Program-made: the position numbers and the translations under genes
The notes under the pieces: generated by a model
Seen by the model: the letters and a program-made list of their open reading frames with translations, nothing else
What the model was told of the DNA's origin: nothing
The model's database searches: none
Shown: one piece after another, positions 43,510-53,464 of the stretch
Position numbering within the stretch: position 1 is the stretch's first letter
Layout of the letters: each line of letters begins with the position of its first letter
Assembly (NCBI RefSeq): GCF_014202315.1
Contig: NZ_JACHGN010000007.1
Span: 256,569-320,568, forward strand
Direction: 5' to 3'
DNA: 64,000 bases
Source: Thermocatellispora tengchongensis
GTDB taxonomy: Bacteria; Actinomycetota; Actinomycetes; Streptosporangiales; Streptosporangiaceae

Positions 43510-45755
43510 GGGCGGATGTCGGTGTCGGGCCCCTGCTCGGTCGGCACGGTCTCGGGCGAGTCGGGCGGGGACTCCGGCTCGTCGTCGGGCGTGTCGGGGA
43601 CGGTCTCCTCGCCCTCGTCCTCGCCCTCGCCAGGCCCGGGGCCCTGGCTGATCTCGGGCGGGGTGGGCACCGGGTCCACCGGGCCCTCGTCGGTGGGCTC
43701 GGGGTCGGGGACGACCGGCCGGTCGTCGTCGTAGCCGCCGTCCCAGCCGCCGTCGTCGCCGTCGTCCCAGTAGCCGCCCCAGCCGTACTCGGACGGCTCG
43801 GGGAACTCCTTGACCGGCTTGTCGCGCATGGCCTCGGCCATGAACGCCTGCCAGATCCTGGCCGGGAGCGTGCCGCCGTACAGGGCGCCGTAGCCGGGGA
43901 CCGTGACGGTCTCGTTGTCGTCGCGGAACATGTTCACCGCGGTGGAGAGCTGCGGGGTGTAGCCGGCGAACCAGACCGCGCCGGAGTCGTCGGTGGTGCC
44001 GGTCTTGCCGGCCACCGGGCGGTCGTACAGGCGGGCGGCGGTGCCGGTGCCGGCGCGTACGACCTGCTCCATCGCGTACGTCGCGTCGGCCGCGGTCTGC
44101 TCGCCGAACGCCCGCACCCCGGGCTCGCTGATCTTCACCTTGCGCCCCGAGGCGTCGGTGACCGAGCGGATCACGTGGGCCGCGTGGTAGGTGCCGTTGT
44201 TGGCGAACGCGGAGAACCCGGACGCCTGCTGGACCGCGCTCACCGACGCCACGCCCAGCGGGAAGGTGGCGGCGTCCTTGTGCGGGTCGATCTGCTCGGC
44301 CGGGATGCCGACCTTCTCGGCCAGCTCGGCCACCTTGTCCAGGCCGATCCGCTGCCCGAGGTCCACGAACGCGGTGTTCACCGAGTGCTGCGTGGCGGAG
44401 ACCAGGTTGATCATCCCGTACGAGGTGCCGCCGGAGTTGGGGATCGGCGTCGAGGCCACCCGCATCGGCGAGTTGCCGTTGACCCGGGTGGACAGCGGCA
44501 GCCCGCTCTCCAGCGCCGCCGCCAGCGTGTACGGCTTGAACGTGGAGCCCGCCTGCACCTTGGCCGAGAACGCGTTGTCGTACTGGGAGGACTTGTAGCG
44601 CCCGCCGTAGAACGCGACCACCTCGCCGGTCGCCGGATCGACCGCGGCCAGGCCGGTGCGCACCTGCTTGGGGGTGCCGTCGGGCAGCACCGAGGTCACG
44701 GCCTTCTCGGCCGCGGCCATCAGCTTCTTGTCGAAGGTCGTGATGACCTTCAGCCCGCCCTGGTTGATGTCCTCGTCGGTGTAGCCGCGCCGGTTCAGCT
44801 CGGCCCGGACCTGGTCGAGCATGTAGTTGACCTGGCCCTTGGGGGCCAGCGTGCTCTTGACCTCGGCCAGCTCGGGGAACTTCTGCCGCGCGGCCTGCTG
44901 CTCGCCGAGCGCGCCGGTCTGCACCATGGCGTCGATCACCCACTGCCAGCGCTCGGTGGCCGCGGCGAGGTCGGCGCCCTTGGGGTCGGCGTAGCGCGAG
45001 GGCTGCTGGATCACCGCCGCGAGGTAGGCGCCCTCGGCGACGGAGAGTTCGCCCACGTTCTTACCGAAGTACGCCTGCGAGGCCGCCTCGATCCCCCAGG
45101 CGCCGCGCCCGAAGTAGATCGTGTTGAGGTACTGCTGCAGCACCCAGTCCTTGGACTTGGACTGGTCCACCTTCAGCGCGACCATGATCTCTTTGAACTT
45201 GCGCGCGACCGAGCGCTCCTGGCTCAGGCCGCTGTAGTAGTTGCGCACCATCTGCTGGGTGATGGTCGAGCCGCCCTGGAGCTGCCTGCCGGTGACCGTG
45301 GACCACACGGCGCGCATCGTGCCGGACAGCGAGACGCCGGTGTCCTCGTAGAAGGTGCGGTTCTCGGCGGCGATGACCGCGTTGCGGACGTGCGCCGGGA
45401 CCTTGGCCAGCTCGACGTTGCTGCGGTTGACCCCCTGCTTGGCCAGCACGGTCTTGCCGTCGCGGTAGTAGATCACCGAGCCCTGCGCGACCGCCTGCTT
45501 CTGGGCGCCCTCGGGGATCGGGGTGAGCGCCCAGGCGACCGCGAACAGCACCGCGCCGAGCGCGAACACCGCGGCCACGCCGAGCAGGATGTGGCGCGTC
45601 CAGCGCCGCCGCCCGGCCTGCCGCTTGGCGCCGTCCCGGGGCACCGCCCGGGAAAGCGCGCGGGAAAGCGCGCGCCGGACCGCCGCCCCGCCGGGAAGGG
45701 CGGTCCTCAGCCGTGCCGCGTCGGGCAGGACCGACCGGAGAGTCCTGCCGGGCAT
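43500..45755 (-). CDS. Bifunctional penicillin-binding protein (class A, PBP1-type)
   Basis: The 751-residue membrane enzyme polymerises and cross-links peptidoglycan. After a basic N terminus and one membrane helix (HILLGVAAVFALGAVLFAVA), the GT51 domain shows AAENRTFYEDTGVS and QGGSTITQQMVRNY. The transpeptidase domain has the active-site STFK (~403), QHSVN (~455) and KTGTTDDS (~581). The last ~90 residues are a Gly/Asp/Trp then Pro/Glu/Asp-rich tail (GGWDGGYDDDRP, GEGEDEGEE) outside the membrane. The ATG at 45755 follows GAGGAGAA. It is convergent with the MFS gene. Confidence 0.95.
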   Translation of the reverse strand: MPGRTLRSVLPDAARLRTALPGGAAVRRALSRALSRAVPRDGAKRQAGRRRWTRHILLGVAAVFALGAVLFAVAWALTPIPEGAQKQAVAQGSVIYYRDGKTVLAKQGVNRSNVELAKVPAHVRNAVIAAENRTFYEDTGVSLSGTMRAVWSTVTGRQLQGGSTITQQMVRNYYSGLSQERSVARKFKEIMVALKVDQSKSKDWVLQQYLNTIYFGRGAWGIEAASQAYFGKNVGELSVAEGAYLAAVIQQPSRYADPKGADLAAATERWQWVIDAMVQTGALGEQQAARQKFPELAEVKSTLAPKGQVNYMLDQVRAELNRRGYTDEDINQGGLKVITTFDKKLMAAAEKAVTSVLPDGTPKQVRTGLAAVDPATGEVVAFYGGRYKSSQYDNAFSAKVQAGSTFKPYTLAAALESGLPLSTRVNGNSPMRVASTPIPNSGGTSYGMINLVSATQHSVNTAFVDLGQRIGLDKVAELAEKVGIPAEQIDPHKDAATFPLGVASVSAVQQASGFSAFANNGTYHAAHVIRSVTDASGRKVKISEPGVRAFGEQTAADATYAMEQVVRAGTGTAARLYDRPVAGKTGTTDDSGAVWFAGYTPQLSTAVNMFRDDNETVTVPGYGALYGGTLPARIWQAFMAEAMRDKPVKEFPEPSEYGWGGYWDDGDDGGWDGGYDDDRPVVPDPEPTDEGPVDPVPTPPEISQGPGPGEGEDEGEETVPDTPDDEPESPPDSPETVPTEQGPDTDIRPAA

Positions 45756-45883
45756 CTCGTTCTCCTCGCCGTTCCGCACCCGCAACCCCCCCGATCATTC
45801 CCGCGGCCTTTGGGCCAGGCCAGGCGGACGTTAAGGGTAAACGATCGATAACGGTGCTCGCGTCCTCCACCAGGATGGTACGG

Positions 45884-46363
45884 CTAGCGCGCACCGAACC
45901 GAGAGGCTTCCGCGACCAACGGCAGGACTCGGTATGGGACGGGAGTGTCCAGCGCGATCACCGACGACGTGCGCAACACCCCCTGCACGTCCACGATGCG
46001 GTCGATCACCCGCTGCAGGTCGGCGTTGCTGCGGGCGACCACCCGGCACAGCATGTCGCCGCTGCCGGTGATCGTGTGCACCTCCAGCACCTCGGGGATC
46101 GCGGCGAGCCGGTCGGCCACCGGGTCGTGCCCGCTGACCTGCCGGATCTCCAGCGTGACGAACGCGGTCACGTCGTAGCCGAGCGCGCTGGGGCTCACGT
46201 CGGGGCCGTACCCGGTGATCACGCCGCGGGCGGCGAGCCGGTCCAGGCGCGCCTGGACGGTGCCGCGCGCCACCCCGAGCCGGCGCGAGCACTCCAGCAC
46301 CCCCAGGCGGGGCTCGCGGGCGAAGGTCTCGATCAGCTTGGCGTCGAGCGCGTCGATCGTCAT
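45884..46363 (-). CDS. Lrp/AsnC-family transcriptional regulator
   Basis: The 159-residue protein has an N-terminal helix-turn-helix (IDALDAKLIETFAREPRLGVLECSRRLGVARGTVQARLDRL) and a C-terminal ligand domain (VTAFVTLEIRQV, VLEVHTITGSGDMLCRVVARS). It is divergent from the 4-hydroxyphenylpyruvate dioxygenase gene with a 104-bp gap holding an inverted repeat. AsnC-type regulators next to hpd are common in actinobacteria and probably respond to tyrosine or related amino acids. The ATG is at 46363; the frame extends to 46438 across that repeat, which argues against the longer form. Confidence 0.9.
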   Translation of the reverse strand: MTIDALDAKLIETFAREPRLGVLECSRRLGVARGTVQARLDRLAARGVITGYGPDVSPSALGYDVTAFVTLEIRQVSGHDPVADRLAAIPEVLEVHTITGSGDMLCRVVARSNADLQRVIDRIVDVQGVLRTSSVIALDTPVPYRVLPLVAEASRFGAR

Positions 46364-46398
46364 CGTGTACAGGACCTCCCGGGCGGCGGCATGGCTGA

Positions 46399-47568
<1,170 letters not shown>

Positions 47569-47716
47569 CCGTCGCGAGCCTCCCATAACGGTGCGACACG
47601 GTCTCGCCTGAATCCGGATGCCCGGCCCGCCCGGCCACGCAGCGCGTAGTCTGCGGGATGACGGCTCGGCGGGTCCCGGGCCGTTCCAGCCCGAACGGAG
47701 AGGGGACCTGCGGCAT

Positions 47717-49234
47717 ATGGCGTCCGGCCGGCTCGCACACGCGCTCATCACACCGGCTGCCCCACCACGGCCACGGCCCGCGCTGCGCGCCACGCTCGCC
47801 GGAGCGCTGGCGCTCGCGGTGCTCACCGGCTGCGCCCCGTCCGGCGCGACCGACGAGCCGCCCGGCCTGCCGAAGGCGACCGGAACGGCCACGGCCCCGG
47901 CCACCTCGCAGGCCACCCCGGCGGCTGGGGGAGCGGTGGGCGCGCCCGGCATCGGCGACCCCGACTTCCCCACCGACGGCAACGGCGGCTACGACGTCCG
48001 CCACTACAACCTGGTGCTCGCCTACGACCCGGCCACCAAGCACCTCGACGGCACCGCCACCATCCAGGCCCGCGCCACGCAGGAGCTGGCCCGGTTCAAC
48101 CTCGACCTGTCCGGCCTGACCGTCCAGTCCGTGCGCGTCGGCGGCACCCCCGCGCAGTTCTCCCGCCAGGGCACCGAGCTGAGCGTCTCGCCCCCGGCCG
48201 CGCTGAAGGACGACCAGGACTTCACGGTCGAGGTGCGCTACGGCGGCCGGCCCGGGCCCATCCGCGACGCCAACAACCTCGGCGTGTACGGCTTCGTCGC
48301 CACCCCCGACGGCGCGTTCGTCACCTGCGAGCCCAACGGCGCCAAGACGTGGTTCCCCGGCAACGACCACCCCGCCGACAAGGCCACCTTCGACTTCTCG
48401 ATCACGGTGCCGCAGGGCGTGACCGCGCTGGCCAACGGCGAGATGACCGCGCAGCCGGCCACCAGCGGCGGCAAGACCACCTACACCTGGCGCGAGCGCC
48501 ATCCCATGGTCACCTACCTCGCCACGATGACGCTGGGCAAGTTCCAGCTCAAGCAGGGCAAGACCGAGGACGGCATCCCCAACCTCGCCGCCGTCGATCC
48601 GCAGTACGCCGACTCGCTGCAGCGGCTCTACACCACCTCGGGCGAGATCACCGACTACTGGAGCACGGTCTTCGGGCCCTACCCGTTCTCCTCCACCGGC
48701 GGGGTGGTCGACGACTTCAACGCCGGCTACGCCCTGGAGAACCAGACCAAGCCGATCTACGGCGGGTTCGACCCCGACGAGACCATCATCGCCCACGAGC
48801 TGGCCCACCAGTGGTTCGGCAACAGCGTCAGCATCAGGCGCTGGCAGGACCTGTGGCTGAACGAGGGCTTCGCGACGTACGCCGAGTGGCTGTGGAGCGA
48901 GCACAAGGGCAAGGGCACCGCCGAGGCGATGTTCAAGACCTACTACAACTCCAAGGACGACCCGATGTGGGCCTACCCGCCGGGCAAGGCCCGCCCCGAC
49001 GACCTGTTCAACAACTCCGTCTACACCCGGGGCGGGCTCACCCTGCACGCGCTGCGCCAGCGCATCGGCGACCCGGCGTTCTTCAAGCTGCTGCGCGACT
49101 GGGCCCAGGAGAACAAGTACGGCAACGCGACCACCGACCAGTTCATCGCGATGGCCGAGAAGGTCAGCGGCAAGGACCTGGACAAGCTGTTCCAGGCGTG
49201 GCTGTTCACCCCGGAGCGCCCGACCTCCTGGTGA
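47717..49234 (+). CDS. M1-family metallopeptidase, lipoprotein
   Basis: The 505-residue exported zinc aminopeptidase-like enzyme has a lipoprotein signal ending LTGC (C39), a Thr/Ala/Pro linker, then the M1 fold from GDPDFPTDGNGGYDVRHYNL. The zinc site is H360-E-L-A-H364 with E383 in NEGFATYAEW. It lacks the long C-terminal domain of full-length aminopeptidase N, as in other ~450-500-residue secreted actinobacterial M1 enzymes. The ATG at 47717 follows GGAGAGGGG. It converges with a paralogous M1 gene 18 bp away. Confidence 0.92.
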   Translation: MASGRLAHALITPAAPPRPRPALRATLAGALALAVLTGCAPSGATDEPPGLPKATGTATAPATSQATPAAGGAVGAPGIGDPDFPTDGNGGYDVRHYNLVLAYDPATKHLDGTATIQARATQELARFNLDLSGLTVQSVRVGGTPAQFSRQGTELSVSPPAALKDDQDFTVEVRYGGRPGPIRDANNLGVYGFVATPDGAFVTCEPNGAKTWFPGNDHPADKATFDFSITVPQGVTALANGEMTAQPATSGGKTTYTWRERHPMVTYLATMTLGKFQLKQGKTEDGIPNLAAVDPQYADSLQRLYTTSGEITDYWSTVFGPYPFSSTGGVVDDFNAGYALENQTKPIYGGFDPDETIIAHELAHQWFGNSVSIRRWQDLWLNEGFATYAEWLWSEHKGKGTAEAMFKTYYNSKDDPMWAYPPGKARPDDLFNNSVYTRGGLTLHALRQRIGDPAFFKLLRDWAQENKYGNATTDQFIAMAEKVSGKDLDKLFQAWLFTPERPTSW

Positions 49235-49252
49235 CCGGGCCCTGGTGCGCGA

Positions 49253-50656
49253 TCAGGGACTCGCGGGCTTGCCGTCGGTGTGGAGCCAGGCGGTGAACAG
49301 CGGGGTCAGGTCCCGCCCGGCCCGCTTGCTCGCCAGCGCGATCAGGTCGCCGGTGGCCGCGGTGCGGTGGCGGTGGCGGGTGGCCCACTCGTGCAGCAGC
49401 TCGCCGAACGCCTCATCGCCCAGCGTGAGGCGCAGCGCGTGCACGGTCATCGCGCCGCGGGTGTAGACCGATCCGGCGAACATGTCGTCGCGGCCGGGGT
49501 CGCCGGGCAGCGGCGCGTGCCACATCGCGTGGCTCTCGGGCCGGGCGTAGTAGCGGTCGAAGGTCTCCTGGGCGGTGTCGCCGCCGTGGGTCTCCTCCCA
49601 CAGCCACTCGGCGTACGTGGCGAAGCCCTCGTTGAGCCAGATCTCCTTCCAGCTCGCCGGGGAGACGCTGTTGCCGAACCACTGGTGCGCCATCTCGTGC
49701 ACGATCAGGCCGGTGGAGGGCAGCCCGGTGTCGTACACGGGGCGGTTCTGGGTCTCCAGCGCGTACTCGACCTTGGCGTCGTCCACGATGCCGCCGATGG
49801 AGGAGAACGGGTACATGCCGAACCGGTCGGCGGCCCAGGCGGTGACCTCGGCGGTGGTGTCGTGCAGCCCGCCGTCGCCGGAGTGCAGCGCGGGATCGAC
49901 GGCGCTGATGTTGAGCAGGCCGTCGCGCCAGCTCTCCTTGACCGCGAACTTCCCGATCGCGACGGTGAGCAGGTAGCTCGCCATGGGCTCCCGGGACGCC
50001 CACACGGCCGTGCTCCGGCCCTTGGCGGTGCGCACCTTGCCGACCGGCTCGCCGCTGGCCAGCGCGGTCAGGCCCGCGGGCACGGTGATCGTGACCCGGT
50101 AGGCGGCCTTGTCGCGCGGGTGGTCGTTGACCGGGTAGAACGAGCGGGCGCCGTCGGGCTGGGACATCACCACCGCGCCGTCACCCGTCGGAATCCAGCC
50201 GTACCTGCCCAGCGCCCCGTCCTCGATCGCGCCCAGCTCGCCGGCGTAGGCGACCTTGACGGTGAACTCGGCGCCGCGCCGGATCGGCCGGGCGGGGGTG
50301 ATGACCAGTTCCTGCCCGTCGCGGGCGAAGCGGGCCCCGCGGCCGTCCACGGTCACCGAGGTGATCTCGGGCCCGGAGTAGTCCAGGTTGAACCGGGACA
50401 GGCCCTGCGTGGCCCGCGCCCGCATCACCGAGGTCGCGGCCACCGTCCGCGAGGCGGGGGTGTAGTCGAGGCTGAGGTCGTAGTGGCGCGCGTCGTAGCC
50501 GCCGTTGCCCGCCAGCGGGAAGTACGGGTCGCCCAGGCCGCTCGCCCCCGGCGCGAAGGCCGCCGCGCTCGCGGAGGCGGGCGTGGCGGCGGTGGGAGCG
50601 ATGAGCGCCGCGGCGGCCGTGACCGCCGCGATCACCGAGGGTAGGCGAGACCGCAT
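49253..50656 (-). CDS. M1-family metallopeptidase, secreted paralog
   Basis: The 467-residue protein has a Sec signal peptide (RLPSVIAAVTAAAALIAPTA, cleavage near ASA) and no lipobox. The mature part begins GLGDPYFPLAGNGGYDARHYDL, matching its neighbour. The zinc site is H320-E-M-A-H324 with a downstream Glu in NEGFATYAEWLWEE. It is clearly paralogous to the convergent 47717 gene, one being lipid-anchored and one free, suggesting division between surface and medium. Peptide specificity cannot be predicted. Confidence 0.92.
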   Translation of the reverse strand: MRSRLPSVIAAVTAAAALIAPTAATPASASAAAFAPGASGLGDPYFPLAGNGGYDARHYDLSLDYTPASRTVAATSVMRARATQGLSRFNLDYSGPEITSVTVDGRGARFARDGQELVITPARPIRRGAEFTVKVAYAGELGAIEDGALGRYGWIPTGDGAVVMSQPDGARSFYPVNDHPRDKAAYRVTITVPAGLTALASGEPVGKVRTAKGRSTAVWASREPMASYLLTVAIGKFAVKESWRDGLLNISAVDPALHSGDGGLHDTTAEVTAWAADRFGMYPFSSIGGIVDDAKVEYALETQNRPVYDTGLPSTGLIVHEMAHQWFGNSVSPASWKEIWLNEGFATYAEWLWEETHGGDTAQETFDRYYARPESHAMWHAPLPGDPGRDDMFAGSVYTRGAMTVHALRLTLGDEAFGELLHEWATRHRHRTAATGDLIALASKRAGRDLTPLFTAWLHTDGKPASP

Positions 50657-50803
50657 GCTGACTCCCGAGATCGGATCTGCACGGAAGGTAGCAGTGTGAG
50701 CCCCGCTCGGAAAGGGCGTCGCCGGAAGTGGCCGCGATCAACCGGACGGCCCGTGTAACGCGGGATCGGCCGAAGAACCCGGGACCAGCCGAAGAACCCG
50801 GGA

Positions 50804-52024
50804 TCAGCCGAAGAACAGCTTGTAGCCGTCGCGGCGGAGCGCGCCGAGCACTTCCTCGCAGTGGGCGGGCCCCTTGGTCTCAAGCTGCAACAGCACCTCG
50901 ACCTCGTCCAGGTGCAGCCGCACGCCCACCCGCTCGTGCACGATCTCCAGGACGTTCGCGCCCAGCTCGGCCAGGCGTCCCAGCAGCGCGGCCAGCGCGC
51001 CCGGCCGGTCGGTGAGCCGGATGCGGAAGGCGAGGTAGCGCCCGGCGGCGGCCAGGCCGTGGCGCAGCACCTTGGCCAGCAGCAGCGGGTCGATGTTGCC
51101 GCCCGACAGCACCGCCACCACGGGCGGCTCGAAGGCGTGCGGGTGAGCCAGCAGCGCGGCGACCCCGGCCACTCCGGCGGGCTCGACGACCAGCTTGGAG
51201 CGTTCGAGCGTCAGCACCAGGGCCCGGGAGATCTCCTCCTCGCTCACCGTCACCACGTTGTCCACCAGGTAGTGGATCAGCTCGAACGGCAGCTCGCCCG
51301 GCTTGCCGACCGCGATGCCGTCGGCCATCGTGGGCTGCGGCTCCATCATGACCGGGTGCCCGGCGGCGAGCGACGCCGGGTAGGCCGCCGCACGCTCGGC
51401 CTGCACGCCCACCACGCGCACGCCCGGCCGCATCGACTTCACCGCCAGCGCCACCCCCGCGGCCAGCCCGCCGCCGCCGATGGACAGCACGATCGTGCCG
51501 ACGTCGGGGAGCTGGTCCAGGATCTCCAGCCCGACCGTGCCCTGCCCGGCGATCACATGGGGGTGATCGAACGGGTGGATGAAGATCGCCCCGGTCTGCT
51601 CGGCGTGCTCCACGGCCGCGGCGAGCGCGGCGTCCACGGTGTGCCCGGCGAAGATCACGTCGGCGCCGTACGAGCGGGTGGCGGCGACCTTGGGCAGCGG
51701 CGCGCCCTCGGGCATGTAGACCGTGGCCTTGGCACCCACCAGCCCGGCGGCCAGCGCGACCCCCTGGGCGTGGTTGCCGGCGCTCGCGGCCACCACTCCC
51801 CTGGCCCGCTCCTCCTCACCGAGGCCGGCGATCCGCACGTACGCGCCGCGCACCTTGAACGAGCCCGCGCGCTGCAGGTTCTCGCACTTGAGGTACACCG
51901 GGCCGCCGACGGCGTCGGACAGCACGCGCGAGTGCAGGACCGGCGTGTGCACGATCACGTCGGACAGTAGCTCCCGGGCGGCGGCGACGTCGTCGTAGGT
52001 CACGGTGGGCGTGGGCGAGGCCAT
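50804..52024 (-). CDS. ilvA: Threonine ammonia-lyase (threonine dehydratase) with ACT domain
   Basis: The 406-residue PLP enzyme deaminates threonine to 2-oxobutanoate. PLP lysine K57 is in GSFKVRGAY, and the phosphate-binding loop is IGGGGLAAG. SAGNHAQGVALAA is also present. A C-terminal ACT domain (~325-406: FRIRLTDRPGALAALLGRLAELGANVLEI) suggests allosteric control by an amino acid. Length and single ACT domain fit the catabolic/short IlvA form common in actinobacteria. The ATG at 52024 was chosen over an upstream in-frame start. Confidence 0.92.
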   Translation of the reverse strand: MASPTPTVTYDDVAAARELLSDVIVHTPVLHSRVLSDAVGGPVYLKCENLQRAGSFKVRGAYVRIAGLGEEERARGVVAASAGNHAQGVALAAGLVGAKATVYMPEGAPLPKVAATRSYGADVIFAGHTVDAALAAAVEHAEQTGAIFIHPFDHPHVIAGQGTVGLEILDQLPDVGTIVLSIGGGGLAAGVALAVKSMRPGVRVVGVQAERAAAYPASLAAGHPVMMEPQPTMADGIAVGKPGELPFELIHYLVDNVVTVSEEEISRALVLTLERSKLVVEPAGVAGVAALLAHPHAFEPPVVAVLSGGNIDPLLLAKVLRHGLAAAGRYLAFRIRLTDRPGALAALLGRLAELGANVLEIVHERVGVRLHLDEVEVLLQLETKGPAHCEEVLGALRRDGYKLFFG

Positions 52025-52079
52025 GGGACCAGTCTCCCACCCGCCCAGCCCCAGACGGCCGCAACCTCCCACCAAGCGG

Positions 52080-53258
52080 CTACGCGGAAGCCGAGGAGAA
52101 CACCAGGATGGAGGCGGTGAAGCCGTGCACGTGGTTGTGCCCTCCGACCGGGCCCACCTCGCCGGCGGCGAAGAAGCCGGCCACGCCGACGGGGCCCAGC
52201 GTGTCGCGCACGGCCTGCGCGTCGTGGTCGGAGGTGCCGAACATGGCCGAGCCCCGGCCGTTGCAGGCGAACAGCAGCGCGCCGTCCACCCGGCCGAACT
52301 CCTCGCGGTGGGCGTCGAGCAGCTCGTACAGGTCCTCCGCGGCGGTCTCGGCGTCGCGCACCTGGAACCTGACCGTACGCCCGATGTCCACCACGTCGCC
52401 GATCGCCACGGCCTCGCGCTCGGGATCGATGCCGAGCACGCCGCGGATGAGGAAGTCGCCGCGCTCGTGCCGCTCGGCGTACTCGTTCATGGCCAGGCCG
52501 ATCTGCAGGCCGGAGGCGACCAGCTCGCGATCGTCCTCCTCCAGGTCGCTGACGATGTCCTCCAGCCGGGCCAGGGCGGGCTGGCCGGCGAGTTCGAGCA
52601 GCAGGTTGTCCTCGGCGCGGGTGACCACCATGGTGGGGCCGATGGGGCGGCAGCCCTGGCTGACCACGGTGCTGACCGAGATCCGGCCGCTGAGCATCAC
52701 CCCGATCGCGCCCTCGGCGTAGACCTCGCCGTCGGCGAACAGGCGTACCGAGCCGCGTCCCTGCAGCCCGTTGGCGAGCCCGCCGATCAGCGGCAGGTCG
52801 CCCAGCACCTCGCCCGAGCGCTCCACGAAGGCGTCGGTGGGGAAGCTGTAGGGGTCGGCGAGCAGCACGGCCACCTTGTCGTCGGGGCTGCGCTCCGGCA
52901 GTCCGACCACCACGAACCGGTCCTCGGCGCGCAGCGTCTCCAGTGCGAACGGCGTGATGCGCGCCCCGTCCAGGGTCGCCGCCCAGGCGCTGGCCGCCGG
53001 GGCCAACTCCACGCCGCGCGTGTCGCCGATCACCCCGGTCGCGCTGCATCCGATCACGTGCGCGCCCGGGACCATGCTCATGGCCCGCTGGCCGGCCCTG
53101 GTCACGTCGTCGGGGTCCTCGCCGCAGATGAAGAAGCAGACGAGGTCGGGGCTGCCGCTCAGTCCCGCCAGCGCCTGCCCGACCGCCGACTCAACCGCCG
53201 CCACCAGGTCGGTCCCAACGGCGAGGCCATCGGCGAAGCGGGTCGTCATCAGTGCCAC
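52080..53258 (-). CDS. FIST-domain protein (FIST_N/FIST_C putative sensory protein)
   Basis: The 392-residue cytosolic protein has FIST_N (~35-220: DLVCFFICGEDPDDVTRAG, GAHVIGCSATGVIGDTRGVE, LPLIGGLANGL) and FIST_C (~225-375: RPIGPTMVVTRAEDN, CNGRGSAMFG, GVAGFFAAGEVGPVGGHNHVHGFT). FIST domains are thought to bind small molecules such as amino acids and often sit upstream of signalling modules; here the domain is alone. It starts at GTG 53258 after GGGAGGC. It ends 55 bp before the ilvA start on the same strand. Confidence 0.88.
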   Translation of the reverse strand: MALMTTRFADGLAVGTDLVAAVESAVGQALAGLSGSPDLVCFFICGEDPDDVTRAGQRAMSMVPGAHVIGCSATGVIGDTRGVELAPAASAWAATLDGARITPFALETLRAEDRFVVVGLPERSPDDKVAVLLADPYSFPTDAFVERSGEVLGDLPLIGGLANGLQGRGSVRLFADGEVYAEGAIGVMLSGRISVSTVVSQGCRPIGPTMVVTRAEDNLLLELAGQPALARLEDIVSDLEEDDRELVASGLQIGLAMNEYAERHERGDFLIRGVLGIDPEREAVAIGDVVDIGRTVRFQVRDAETAAEDLYELLDAHREEFGRVDGALLFACNGRGSAMFGTSDHDAQAVRDTLGPVGVAGFFAAGEVGPVGGHNHVHGFTASILVFSSASA

Positions 53259-53451
53259 GCTTCTCGCCTCCCCTTGTCACAGGCTTTTCTCCGAGCTGTC
53301 CCCTTGGCCCGATTCTCCCCACTGTAGGGACGTGCACGCGCGGAGTCTGTCACGCAATGGTCAAGATCCGAAGCGTGTCCGGCACGGATTCCGGGCGCGC
53401 CACGGGGACGGCTCTGCCACAATCGGACTGCCGTGAGCCCGATCGGCGACG

Positions 53452-53457
53452 TAGGCT
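53452..53457 (+). promoter_or_regulatory. -10 element for the MoxR-like ATPase operon (leaderless)
   Basis: TAGGCT is followed by exactly 7 nt and the GTG at 53465, with no ribosome-binding site. Confidence 0.6.
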
Positions 53458-53464
53458 CGAACCC

